A stretch of DNA of 64,000 nucleotides from assembly GCF_025148785.1 (NCBI RefSeq), contig NZ_CP102271.1, forward strand, positions 1,667,972 through 1,731,971, in the 5' to 3' direction. The notes under the pieces were generated by a model. The model searched no databases. It was not told where the DNA came from and saw only the letters and a program-made list of their open reading frames with translations. The position numbers and the translations under genes are program-made. This document shows, in pieces, positions 37,799-46,413 of the stretch (position 1 is the stretch's first letter; each line of letters starts with the position of its first letter). This stretch comes from Catenibacterium mitsuokai (GTDB taxonomy: Bacteria > Bacillota_I > Bacilli_A > Erysipelotrichales > Coprobacillaceae).

Positions 37799-38728
37799 TT
37801 ATATCATACTTATTGCATCATGAAGAGATGAAAGTAAGTCCTCAAGCTGATCTAGACTCGAAAGTGTTGCACCTGAGGCAAGGGCATGTCCTCCCCCGCC
37901 AAACTTAGCAGCCACTTCATTAATAATCGCATTTTTAGAGCGAATAGAGACACGATAAACATTATCCTTAGTGTTTTCTGTAATAGCACACCAGACTTCA
38001 AATTCCTTGACATTTGCAAGTGTATTGACGTAGCTAGAACCTTCTTCACGACTAATACCTAATTCTTTAAGGTCTTCATCCTTCAATATATAGTAAGCCA
38101 CTTTATCATTGACTTGATAATTGTTCAAGATAAACTGTGTGACTTTTAAATCTTTTTCTTCTCTTAAATACATTGTTTGATAGATTTCTTCAATATTAAT
38201 ACCTGATTCCAATAAATAAGATGCTGCCTTGAATGTACGCGCATCTGTGGAACGATACATGAAACGATTTGTATCACCAATAATACCCATATATAAAGCA
38301 CGTGCACCTTGTTTATTTAAAGAATAACTGTCCTTCACTTCTTCTAATAATAGAGAAACAATCTGAGAGGCACTTGATGCAGTAGCATCTTCAATATTGA
38401 TATCTCCATAAGAATCAACAACGATATGATGATCAATCTTAATGATTTTATCACATACAGAAATATCACCATCAATACGTTCACGATTGGCTGTATCAAT
38501 CACAATACCTAGAATAGGAAGTTCTTTTTCCTCATCTATAGTAGCATTGAACTTTTCCCATAAAACATTTTCAAAGTTTCCTTTTAACACAACATTGATT
38601 TCTGGAAAGTTTTCTTTTAAGAAATAATACATACCTACAGTAGAACCAAAAGCGTCATAATCAGGATTAATATGACGATATAAGAATACTTGTTTATATT
38701 GCTTTAATAAATTGATTATTTTATCCAT
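37799..38728 (-). CDS. nrnA: DHH/DHHA1 phosphoesterase (NrnA-like)
   Basis: 309 residues. The DHH domain has RHINPDYDAFGS, IVIDTANRERI and KIDHHIVVDSYGD; the DHHA1 domain ends with GGGGHALASGAT. This is the NrnA/Orn-like family, which degrades short oligoribonucleotides and 3'-phosphoadenosine phosphate. The assignment between NrnA and the related c-di-AMP/pApA hydrolases is by similarity only. It leads the chain into the two-component system, xpt and smc. Confidence 0.88.
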   Translation of the reverse strand: MDKIINLLKQYKQVFLYRHINPDYDAFGSTVGMYYFLKENFPEINVVLKGNFENVLWEKFNATIDEEKELPILGIVIDTANRERIDGDISVCDKIIKIDHHIVVDSYGDINIEDATASSASQIVSLLLEEVKDSYSLNKQGARALYMGIIGDTNRFMYRSTDARTFKAASYLLESGINIEEIYQTMYLREEKDLKVTQFILNNYQVNDKVAYYILKDEDLKELGISREEGSSYVNTLANVKEFEVWCAITENTKDNVYRVSIRSKNAIINEVAAKFGGGGHALASGATLSSLDQLEDLLSSLHDAISMI

Positions 38729-38774
38729 AATTTAACCCACCTTTTCACCCATTTTAACATATTTTTATACAAAT

Positions 38775-38808
38775 AAAAAAGACAGAAATCAATATATGAC
38801 TTCTGTCT
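38775..38808 (-). terminator. Terminator of ackA
   Basis: Minus-strand AGACAGAA / TTCTGTCT stem with a 13-base loop, followed by UUUUUU. Confidence 0.85.
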
Positions 38809-38814
38809 GTCATT

Positions 38815-40014
38815 TTATCCTAAATGTAATAGTTTCATAGTATCTCTAGCGATTTCTACTTCTTCGTTTGTAGGGATTACAAAGACATCAACCTTAGAGA
38901 ACTGATGAGAGATTAGTCTATTTTCGTCTGAACGAATCGCATTTGATTCTTCATTGAGGAATACTCCTAAAGCACGAGAACAATCATCGATAATCAAACG
39001 TCTTAAATAAGCAGCGTTTTCACCTACACCCGCAGTGAAGGCAATCGCATCTAAGCCACCTAATTCAACGAAATATTGGCCAATATATTTAGAAACAATA
39101 CGTGAATATAATAAACCAGTTAATAATGCACGTTCATCACCTTCATTGAATAAGGCATTTTCAATATCACGTGAATCTGATGAAATACCTGAAATACCAA
39201 GCATTCCTGATTTCTTATTATAGATGTCTAATACTTCATCAGGTGTTTTATTTAATTTCTTACATAAGTAAGGCATGATAGATGGATCGATTGTACCACA
39301 TCTAGAACCCATCATTACACCTGCTAGTGGTGTGAATCCCATTGATGTATCAATACACTTACCATCTAATACCGCAGAAAGTGATGCGCCGTTACCTAAA
39401 TGACATACGATAATACGTGAATGTTTAGGGTTACCTAATTCTTTAATAACCTGTTCAGAAACATATTTATGACTTGTACCATGTGCGCCATATTTTCTAA
39501 TCTTATAGTCTGTGTAATATTCTAATGGTAATGGATATAAATATCTTTCTCTATCCAATGTCTGATGGAAAGCTGTATCAAATACGAATACATGTCCTAC
39601 TCCTGGAAGAGCTTCTTTGAATGCACGATATCCTACTAAGTGTGCAGGGTTATGTAGTGGTGCTAATTCACATAACTCTTCTACCTTACTTACTACGTCT
39701 TCATTTACAACAGCACTAGAATCAAAGTATTCACCACCATGTACAATACGATGTCCTACCCCTTCAATTTCTTCTAGCTTTTCAACAATTTTTTCCTTCA
39801 CTAATGCGTCTAACAATAAAGAAACAGCGACCTTATGATCCGGAATAGGTAATTTTTCTGTTTTCTTCTGTCCATTATGTTTAATAGTAAAAATTCCTTC
39901 TTCTAGTCCAATTCTTTCCACAATACCTGAGCAGATTACTAGTTCTGAAGGCATTTCTAATAACTGGAATTTTAATGATGAACTACCAGCGTTTACCGCC
40001 ATGATTTTAGCCAT
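38815..40014 (-). CDS. ackA: Acetate kinase
   Basis: 399 residues with MAVNAGSSSLKFQLLEM, HRIVHGGEYF, FDTAFHQTL, HLGNGASLSAV and MGSRCGTIDPSIM, the ASKHA-fold acetate kinase signatures. It makes ATP and acetate from acetyl phosphate, a main energy step in fermenting bacteria. No pta is adjacent. AAGGAGG precedes the ATG. It is the last core gene before the mobile-element region. Confidence 0.97.
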   Translation of the reverse strand: MAKIMAVNAGSSSLKFQLLEMPSELVICSGIVERIGLEEGIFTIKHNGQKKTEKLPIPDHKVAVSLLLDALVKEKIVEKLEEIEGVGHRIVHGGEYFDSSAVVNEDVVSKVEELCELAPLHNPAHLVGYRAFKEALPGVGHVFVFDTAFHQTLDRERYLYPLPLEYYTDYKIRKYGAHGTSHKYVSEQVIKELGNPKHSRIIVCHLGNGASLSAVLDGKCIDTSMGFTPLAGVMMGSRCGTIDPSIMPYLCKKLNKTPDEVLDIYNKKSGMLGISGISSDSRDIENALFNEGDERALLTGLLYSRIVSKYIGQYFVELGGLDAIAFTAGVGENAAYLRRLIIDDCSRALGVFLNEESNAIRSDENRLISHQFSKVDVFVIPTNEEVEIARDTMKLLHLG

Positions 40015-40090
40015 ATTATAACCTCCTTAAAATCATATAATTTAATTTTACTAAAATAAGATATAAAACACAACAAAAATATTGTAAGCG

Positions 40091-40522
40091 TTGACATTTA
40101 TTTTAGGGTTTATTTTAGGATTTATTTCAGGACTTATTTCGGTTCTATCTATGGAGGAAATTAATCGTACTCCTGCAATACTTTTAACTAGAACTATAGA
40201 CAAAGACCACTGCATCAGATTCCAGAGTAAATACTATTTTCCAGTAACTGAAAACGGTGACAGAAGATACTTTGCAAGAAAGACTGACTGCATGGTCATT
40301 GAGTCATTTGATCGACAGTTTCTGGCAAATATCGCTGATAAGCTTTATCTAATGGAAGAAGTACCCAAACATGAACTAGTATCAAAGGAATTTGATGCTC
40401 CTAAGGAAGCACCTAAGAAAGAAAAGAAAAAGTATACTCCTCCAATGAATCATCCATGGAGAAAAGACAGCATTGCGAATTATGCTGCAAAACAAAAGCA
40501 CCATTGTGGTGCTCATGTTTGA
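40091..40522 (+). pseudogene. 3' remnant of a transposase, probably ISNCY/IS1202-like
   Basis: An open frame of up to 143 codons with no ribosome-binding site. It begins only with a TTG or at an internal ATG (40151). From about residue 20 the sequence (TIDKDHCIRFQSKYYFPVTENGDRRYFARKTDCMVI, then EEVPKHEL, then NHPWRKDSIANY near the end) looks like the C-terminal end of ISNCY-family transposases, which finish in an HPWR motif. I infer a 5'-truncated fragment left beside the ackA promoter. The hydrophobic first 20 residues are probably out-of-context DNA. A small membrane protein is the alternative reading. Confidence 0.5.
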
Positions 40523-40604
40523 TTATCATTAAAATTTAGGAAACACCTAATTATTTTAAATTACCTTTATTTATTGCTCGTTACAGTCCCCCTTTTTCAT
40601 TGTT

Positions 40605-40918
40605 TCCTCCATTTCCCCGCGCCTTCGTTGCGCGGACACAAATATATAATCAAACTCAAATCCACCAAAACTCTAGTGTGCATCTCGATATAATAGTATA
40701 ATCAAAGAGAGGTGGTATACTACAGAGCACGTGAGGCAGAGTAGGCAATTCTACTCAAATAGAATATCCTGAATTGTTATAAGTAGCCGCTATCTTTTCA
40801 AGCACAAATAAGTTGGACTTAGAGCCAGGACACTTATGATTGTACAATCAACTGAGTGATTAGCTTAGATAGCAGTCAATGCCACTTCTCTTCTTTCAAT
40901 GAAAGGAGAGATTTTTTT
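40605..40918 (+). ncRNA. 5' non-coding end of IS110 copy 1, probable bridge RNA
   Basis: IS110-group elements carry a structured bridge RNA upstream of the transposase, with target- and donor-binding loops. This region has a CCGCGC / GCGCGG hairpin at 40617-40635 and a CAATTC (40746-40751) / GAATTG (40771-40776) stem. GCAGA at 40736-40740 is the reverse complement of host TCTGC at 42261-42265 beside the right end. ATTGTT at 40773-40778 equals the host ATTGTT at 40599-40604 beside the left end. Exact RNA ends are unknown. Confidence 0.65.
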
Positions 40919-42168
40919 ATGAAGATTGTTAGACCAATCTGCTGTGGCATGGATGTTCACAAGAATATCATTGTGGCTACAATCGGTATTACTAATAAGA
41001 AAACTCGTATTACCGAATACATCCAAGAAACGTTTTCAACTTTAAACCCTGATTTACTGAATCTTAAACAGTGGCTCATTAATCACAAATGCTTTGATGC
41101 ATGCATGGAATCTACTGGCAAATATTGGATTCCAGTTTTCAACATCTTAGAAGATGAAATCAATATTTACTTAACTCATCCAAAATATGTCAAAGCAATT
41201 AAAGGAAAGAAAACTGACAAGAAAGATTCAAAATGGATCTGTGATTTATTTAAACATGATCTAATCAAATTTTCTTTCATACCGCCCAAAGAAATAAGAG
41301 CTTTACGAGAAATATCTCGCTATCGCTATAAATTAGTTGGAATGCGTTCCTCTGAACGTAATCGATATCAAAACTGTATGACAGTTTCCAATATCGGTAT
41401 TAGTTCTGTATTTTCAGATCCATTTGGAAAGTCTGCACAAGCAATCATGAAAGAAGTACTTGAGTCAGATATCATTGAAGATGAAAAAATTTTGAAATGT
41501 ATCCATGGATCGTGTAAAAATAAAGATAAGATTCTAGATTCCATTAAACACTGCAATATCGAAACTGATCAAAGGTTTAAAATGAATGAATCAATGACTC
41601 ATATGGAAGAATTACAAGTCCATATTGATAACTGTGAAATCGAAATGATGAAACGTGCAGCACCAATGTTCGATCAATTCATGCACATCACCCAACTACC
41701 AGGTATCAGCACTTTATCTGCAATCCTTATTATTTCAGAAATCGGAGTAGATATGAAACAATTCGAATCAGATAAACAGCTAACCTGTTGGGCTGGATTA
41801 GCACCTGCAAACAACGAAAGTGCTAACAAGAAAAAATCAGTTCGTATTTCTAAAGCAGGTCAATATTTAAAACCTTTATTAGTTCAGTGTGCTCTTGGAG
41901 CAATCAAAGATAAGGAGGCTATTTTGGAATTAAGTATTCTCGTATCAAAAAGAGACGAGGCCACAAGAAAGCCATTATCGCAATTGCAAGAATGATGCTT
42001 GTCAGTATATACCATATGATTCTTACTGGAGAGACATTTAATCCTTCAGATTATGAATCATTTAAAAATCCTAAGCCACCTATAAAGCAACAAGTTTTAA
42101 CAGAAGAATCAGCAATTGAGTTTCTTAAGAAATCAGGTTTTGACGTTTCTAAATTAACTAAACCATAA
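40919..42168 (+). pseudogene. IS110 transposase, frameshifted (copy 1)
   Basis: Starts at the ATG at 40919 after AAAGGAGAG. It encodes the DEDD (RuvC-like) domain with GMDVHKN, MESTGKYW and KTDKKDSKW, and most of the C-terminal Tnp domain (QLPGISTLSAILI, CWAGLAPANNESANKKKS). Near 41917 a run reads GGAGGC where copy 2 has GGAGGGC. This one-base loss ends the frame at 41995, about 60 residues early. The remaining 3' sequence is still homologous to 42168. Probably inactive by itself but could be served by copy 2. Confidence 0.9.
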
Positions 42169-42285
42169 TATTCGATTATTCTATTTTTTCTAAATTATTC
42201 AAACTTGTTTTTAAGTTCGTCTTTTTTTATACGTTTTGATTGATTTTTGTTTCACACTTTTCTGCATAAGTTCTTTCTATTATAA

Positions 42286-42582
42286 CTATTTCATTTCAAA
42301 AAGTATTATCAGCAATATTGTTAAACCAATATGTAATCCAAACCAACCAAACCAAGCTATTCCAAATGTACTAGATAACCACACACAAACAAAATATCCT
42401 ATAACAGCGACTACAGGTGTATATTTCCATTCTTTATATACAAGATAACTTAAAAACAAATAAAATAATGTAATAAAAATATTTGCATAATCATCATCAA
42501 TATTGCTTAGTAACACTGAAAAATTAATAATATTAAATATTAAAAGTACAAAAGATAATAATAATCGTCTGATTTTCAACAT
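42286..42582 (-). CDS. Small hydrophobic membrane protein of unknown function
   Basis: 98 residues with about three membrane helices (LLLSFVLLIFNIINFSVLL, ANIFITLFYLFLSYLVY, TPVVAVIGYFVCVWL plus a final hydrophobic segment). No family recognised. It follows the lipoprotein gene by 15 bases on the same strand and is probably part of the same small cassette, downstream of the disrupted secreted-protein gene. The base composition is very AT-rich compared with the core genes. It survives between the two IS110 copies. Confidence 0.6.
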   Translation of the reverse strand: MLKIRRLLLSFVLLIFNIINFSVLLSNIDDDYANIFITLFYLFLSYLVYKEWKYTPVVAVIGYFVCVWLSSTFGIAWFGWFGLHIGLTILLIILFEMK

Positions 42583-42597
42583 ATAAGTTTACTCCCT

Positions 42598-42966
42598 TTA
42601 CCAAAATAATTGCGGATATATTGCTCTGCTTTGTGTGTCATCTATAATTTCAATTGCTTTTATATCTGAAAATGTATTTTTTATCTGTATTAAATTCTCA
42701 TAAGTGTTTTTCTTATCAGTTTCCACAAAGTAAATTGATAAAATTCCATTTTTAAAATAATATTCATAATTTAAGCATATATCAGTATTATTAATATATT
42801 CAATTTCAATTACGTCAGTGATTTCTACACTCTTAATATCTATTTTGTTTATATTCACTTTATCTTGAGAGCATCCTGTACATAGCAAACAGATTAAGAT
42901 TATTAATATTATTTTTAATTTAATAATGTGATACTGATGATGATGAGCAAGATGTAAAATCTGCAT
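42598..42966 (-). CDS. Small predicted lipoprotein
   Basis: 122 residues from an ATG with GGAG six bases upstream, a start inside the end of the disrupted secreted-protein gene in another frame. A basic N-region and hydrophobic stretch (KLKIILIILICLLC) lead to a lipobox LCTGC, so the mature protein would be membrane-anchored from that Cys. The rest (about 90 residues, NKIDIKSVEITDVIEIEY...) matches no family I know. Its overlap with the upstream gene suggests co-translation and a linked role, for example accessory or immunity, but this is only inference. Confidence 0.6.
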   Translation of the reverse strand: MQILHLAHHHQYHIIKLKIILIILICLLCTGCSQDKVNINKIDIKSVEITDVIEIEYINNTDICLNYEYYFKNGILSIYFVETDKKNTYENLIQIKNTFSDIKAIEIIDDTQSRAIYPQLFW

Positions 42967-43243
42967 CGTTTACTCCTATATGATATGTACATTTACTTTT
43001 AATTTGATTAGATAATTTTGAAGGTGTATTAGCATTTGAATTAATGGTTAGTTTTATGTTACTCACAGAGTTCCATGTTTTTGTAGCAAAATGCGTACAA
43101 TTATCTGCAGGTGCCCAAGTTTTTCCGTACGAATTTATTACAGAATTCAACCTAGAATAAGCAATAGGACTAAAAGTTTGTTTTGCATAGGTGACTTGTG
43201 AAGAATTATTTGCATAACCAGATCGTTTGTTTCTTTCATAATT

Positions 43244-43557
43244 TTCTCCATTTCCCCGCGCCTTCGTTGCGCGGACACAAATATATAACCAAACTCAAAT
43301 CCACCAAAACTCTAGTGTGCATCTCGATATAATAGTATAATCAAAGAGAGGTGGTATACTACAGAGCACGTGATGGTGAGTAGGTAATTCTACTCAAATA
43401 GAATATCCTGAATTATTATAAGTCGCCGCTATCTTTTCAAGCACAAATAAGTTGGACTTAGAGCCAGGACACTTATGATTGTACAATCAACTGAGTGATT
43501 AGCTTAGATAGCAGTCAATGCCACTTCTCTTCTTTCAATGAAAGGAGAGATTTTTTT
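43244..43557 (+). ncRNA. 5' non-coding end of IS110 copy 2, probable bridge RNA
   Basis: Same layout as copy 1. It differs by eye at seven positions in 314 bases, one near 43289 and six inside 43374-43424. ATGGT at 43373-43377 is the reverse complement of host ACCAT at 44902-44906. The stem is now TAATTC (43385-43390) / GAATTA (43410-43415), a C:G to U:A paired change relative to copy 1. Confidence 0.65.
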
Positions 43558-44808
43558 ATGAAGATTGTTAGACCAATCTGCTGTGGCATGGATGTTCACA
43601 AGAATATCATTGTGGCTACAATCGGTATTACTAATAAGAAAACTCGTATTACCGAATACATCCAAGAAACGTTTTCAACTTTAAACCCTGATTTACTGAA
43701 TCTTAAACAGTGGCTCATTAATCACAAATGCTTTGATGCATGCATGGAATCTACTGGTAAATATTGGATTCCAATTTTCAACATCTTAGAAGATGAAATC
43801 AATATTTACTTAACTCATCCAAAATATGTCAAAGCAATTAAAGGAAAGAAAACTGACAAGAAAGATTCAAAATGGATCTGTGATTTATTTAAACATGATC
43901 TAATCAAATTTTCTTTTATACCACCCAAAGAAATAAGAGCTTTACGAGAAATATCTCGCTATCGCTATAAATTGGTTGGAATGCGTTCCTCTGAACGTAA
44001 TCGATATCAAAACTGTATGACAGTTTCCAATATCGGTATTGGTTCTGTATTTTCAGATCCGTTCGGAAAGTCTGCACAAGCAATCATGAAAGAAGTACTT
44101 GAATCAGATATCATTGAAGATGAGAAAATTTTGAAATGTATCCATGGATCGTGTAAAAATAAAGATAAGATTCTAGATTCCATTAAGCACTGCAATATCG
44201 AAACTGATCAAAGGTTTAAAATGAATGAGTCAATGACTCATATGGAAGAATTACAAGTCCATATTAATAACTGTGAAATCGAAATGATAAAACGTGCAGC
44301 ACCAATGTTCGATCAATTCATGCACATCACCCAACTACCAGGTATCAGCACTTTATCTGCAATCCTTATTATTTCAGAAATCGGAGTAGATATGAAACAA
44401 TTCGAATCATATAAACAACTAACCTGTTGGGCTGGATTAGCACCTGCAAACAACGAAAGTGCTAATAAGAAAAAATCAGTTCGTATTTCTAAAGCAGGTC
44501 AATATTTAAAACCTTTATTAGTTCAGTGTGCTCTTGGAGCAATCAAAGATAAGGAGGGCTATTTTGGAATTAAGTATTCTCGCATCAAAAAGAGACGAGG
44601 CCACAAGAAAGCCATTATCGCAATTGCAAGAATGATGCTTGTCAGTATATACCATATGATTCTTACTGGAGAGACATTTAATCCTTCAGATTATGAATCA
44701 TTTAGAAATCCTAATCCACCTATAAAGCAACAAGTTTTAACAGAAGAATCAGCAATTGAGTTTCTTAAGAAATCAGGTTTTGACGTTTCCAAATTAACTA
44801 AACCATAA
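43558..44808 (+). CDS. IS110-family transposase (DEDD recombinase)
   Basis: 416 residues from the ATG at 43558 (AAAGGAGAG upstream); the longer in-frame reading has no ribosome-binding site. N-terminal RuvC-like DEDD catalytic domain: Asp in GMDVHKN, Glu in MESTGKYW, Asp pair in KTDKKDSKW. A coiled middle is followed by the C-terminal Tnp domain with QLPGISTLSAILIISEIG and CWAGLAPANNESANKKKSVRISKAG, which should hold the nucleophilic Ser. It is complete, unlike copy 1. In this family the enzyme acts with a bridge RNA from the element's own end. Confidence 0.95.
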   Translation: MKIVRPICCGMDVHKNIIVATIGITNKKTRITEYIQETFSTLNPDLLNLKQWLINHKCFDACMESTGKYWIPIFNILEDEINIYLTHPKYVKAIKGKKTDKKDSKWICDLFKHDLIKFSFIPPKEIRALREISRYRYKLVGMRSSERNRYQNCMTVSNIGIGSVFSDPFGKSAQAIMKEVLESDIIEDEKILKCIHGSCKNKDKILDSIKHCNIETDQRFKMNESMTHMEELQVHINNCEIEMIKRAAPMFDQFMHITQLPGISTLSAILIISEIGVDMKQFESYKQLTCWAGLAPANNESANKKKSVRISKAGQYLKPLLVQCALGAIKDKEGYFGIKYSRIKKRRGHKKAIIAIARMMLVSIYHMILTGETFNPSDYESFRNPNPPIKQQVLTEESAIEFLKKSGFDVSKLTKP

Positions 44809-45251
44809 TATTCAATTATTCTATTTTTTCTAAATTATTCAAACTTGTTTTTAAGTTTGTCTTTTTTTATACGTTTTGATTGATTTTTGTTTCACACTTA
44901 TACCATACTCCATTATATCCAGTTATAAAAGAAGGCCATGTTCCTATTGAACAAAATTGATTTGAAGATAAAGATTTTGTTCCATATGATCTTGTCTTCT
45001 GATAGTTTCTTACTGTGATCCATGCATGTCCTTGTAATCCTAGCGAGGTTAGAGAACTATTTCCTGATGTCGAAGAATAAATAGTTAATACTCCGGCTAC
45101 TTGGTCATCTAATCCATATGGCTCAGCATAACTCATTTCAGATAAATCTATCATGTCATTTTCTATTAACTCACGCAAAGTTGGATATTTAGGTTCTAAC
45201 GCTTCAATATGATTAGGAAAAACCATAGCAAATGTGATAGCAATACAAATA

Positions 45252-45259
45252 AATGATAA
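45252..45259. repeat. Target site duplication of the IS1595 element, left copy
   Basis: AATGATAA directly before the left terminal repeat. It is identical to 46406-46413 at the right end. Eight base pairs is the IS1595-family duplication length. Confidence 0.92.
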
Positions 45260-46405
45260 TTTGAATACCCACAAACCACAGGTTAGTGAAAATTAAATTT
45301 CATAAGCACCGATTAAACGGCGTTCATGAAGCTGAACCGGACACACGAAATTTCCATCTGTTCTATAATTAGATTAGAAATCAGATGGAGGTATAATCAT
45401 ATGTCAAACAAAGTATTAAAGCCTAAGAAAGCTTCTCTTTATCAGTTCACTCAGAAATATTCCAACAATATTGATAACTGCATTGAATTCTTCAAATCCA
45501 TGAAATGGCCTGAAGGCTTTTCGTGTGACCGTTGTGGCTGTCATAAGTATTACCTAGTCAAGCGTGTAGGAAAGACCAAGACTTCATATGTTCTTGAATG
45601 CAGCTCATGCCATAAGCAGCATTCACTGCTTTCAGGCACTATTTTTCAGAGTTGCAAGCTTGATCTATACAAGCTTCTGTTAGGTATCTTCCTTTTCTTC
45701 AATAAAAATAAAGGAATCAGTGCAGTAGATTTATGTTCAATACTAGACGTTAACTACAAGACTGCACTTCTTCTTGAAAACAAGTGTAGAATTCTTATGT
45801 CACTAAGCAATTCAGACAAGCTGCTCAACAGCCTTTTCTATGAAGCAGATGTCTTTAATATTGGCGCAAAATCCAAGAATAAAGCGGGTCGTGCAAGTGA
45901 ACAGCAACCTGTTTTGGGCATTCTATCTACAGATAAAGAGAATAACTATCCCCGGTTTATTAAGTTAAGACTCATCAATGATTATACTGGTTTGTCACTT
46001 AAGAAAAACATAGAACAGTGCTGTGTATTATCACATGCTGCATTGCTTAATACTGATGGCGAGAAAGGCTTTAATACATTAGGCACAGAAATACAGGTAA
46101 AGAACGAGAAAATCAGCTATGAAGAAAAGAATCATAGACTACTCTGGTTAAATATAATAATCGGTAATATTAAAAATAATATTACTGGGATATATCATGG
46201 AATAACTAAAAGAGAGATGCCTTTATTCCTGAATGAACAGGAGTATAGATTTAACCATAGAAATATGGGAAAGACTGTTATGGATAAAATCAAGAAGTAC
46301 CTGCAGAAATCATTTCCTATCAGTCATAGACTGATAGTATATATCCTGAATATTTCTGCTCCACACTTCTCTTAAATCGTCACCTGTAGATTATGGGTAT
46401 TCAAA
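45260..46405 (+). mobile_element. IS1595/ISXO2-like insertion sequence
   Basis: 1146 bp. Terminal inverted repeats: TTTGAATACCC at 45260-45270 and its complement GGGTATTCAAA at 46395-46405. Similarity extends about 15 bases further inside (ACAAACCACAGGT against ATAATCTACAGGT). The perfect 8-bp target duplication marks a recent insertion. It lies in the signal-peptide codons of the disrupted secreted-protein gene. Confidence 0.93.
45401..46375 (+). CDS. IS1595-family (ISXO2-like) transposase
   Basis: 324 residues from the ATG at 45401, with GGAGG 9 bases upstream. The N-terminal zinc ribbon is CDRCGCHKYYLV ... CSSCHKQHSLL (about 45-80), followed by a helix-turn-helix (GISAVDLCSILDVNYKTALLL). 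The catalytic core has YEADVFNIG, LLNTDGEKGF and the late NEQEYRFNHR, typical of the ISXO2 DDE/N-H group. The frame is complete, so the element may be active. Confidence 0.92.
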   Translation: MSNKVLKPKKASLYQFTQKYSNNIDNCIEFFKSMKWPEGFSCDRCGCHKYYLVKRVGKTKTSYVLECSSCHKQHSLLSGTIFQSCKLDLYKLLLGIFLFFNKNKGISAVDLCSILDVNYKTALLLENKCRILMSLSNSDKLLNSLFYEADVFNIGAKSKNKAGRASEQQPVLGILSTDKENNYPRFIKLRLINDYTGLSLKKNIEQCCVLSHAALLNTDGEKGFNTLGTEIQVKNEKISYEEKNHRLLWLNIIIGNIKNNITGIYHGITKREMPLFLNEQEYRFNHRNMGKTVMDKIKKYLQKSFPISHRLIVYILNISAPHFS

Positions 46406-46413
46406 AATGATAA
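46406..46413. repeat. Target site duplication of the IS1595 element, right copy
   Basis: AATGATAA, identical to 45252-45259. Confidence 0.92.

Larger units (their letters stand above)
40605..42259 (+). mobile_element. IS110-family insertion sequence, copy 1 (frameshifted transposase)
   Basis: About 1655 bp, nearly identical to the element at 43244-44899. Identity with that copy begins at CTCCATTTCCCCGCGCC and ends at GTTTCACACTT. There are no terminal inverted repeats and no clear target duplication, both usual for IS110. A 314-base non-coding 5' end precedes the transposase. The copy lies between a transposase remnant and a small membrane-protein gene. One base is missing in the transposase relative to copy 2. 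Confidence 0.9.
43244..44899 (+). mobile_element. IS110-family insertion sequence, copy 2 (intact)
   Basis: About 1656 bp, inserted in the secreted-protein gene. Deleting it leaves an in-frame host sequence, which fixes the ends to within the ambiguity of a TT core: left host ...TTCATAATT, right host ATACCATAC.... Copy 1 has left host ...TTCATTGTT, so both targets share TTCAT two bases before the TT. No inverted repeats. Confidence 0.92.
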
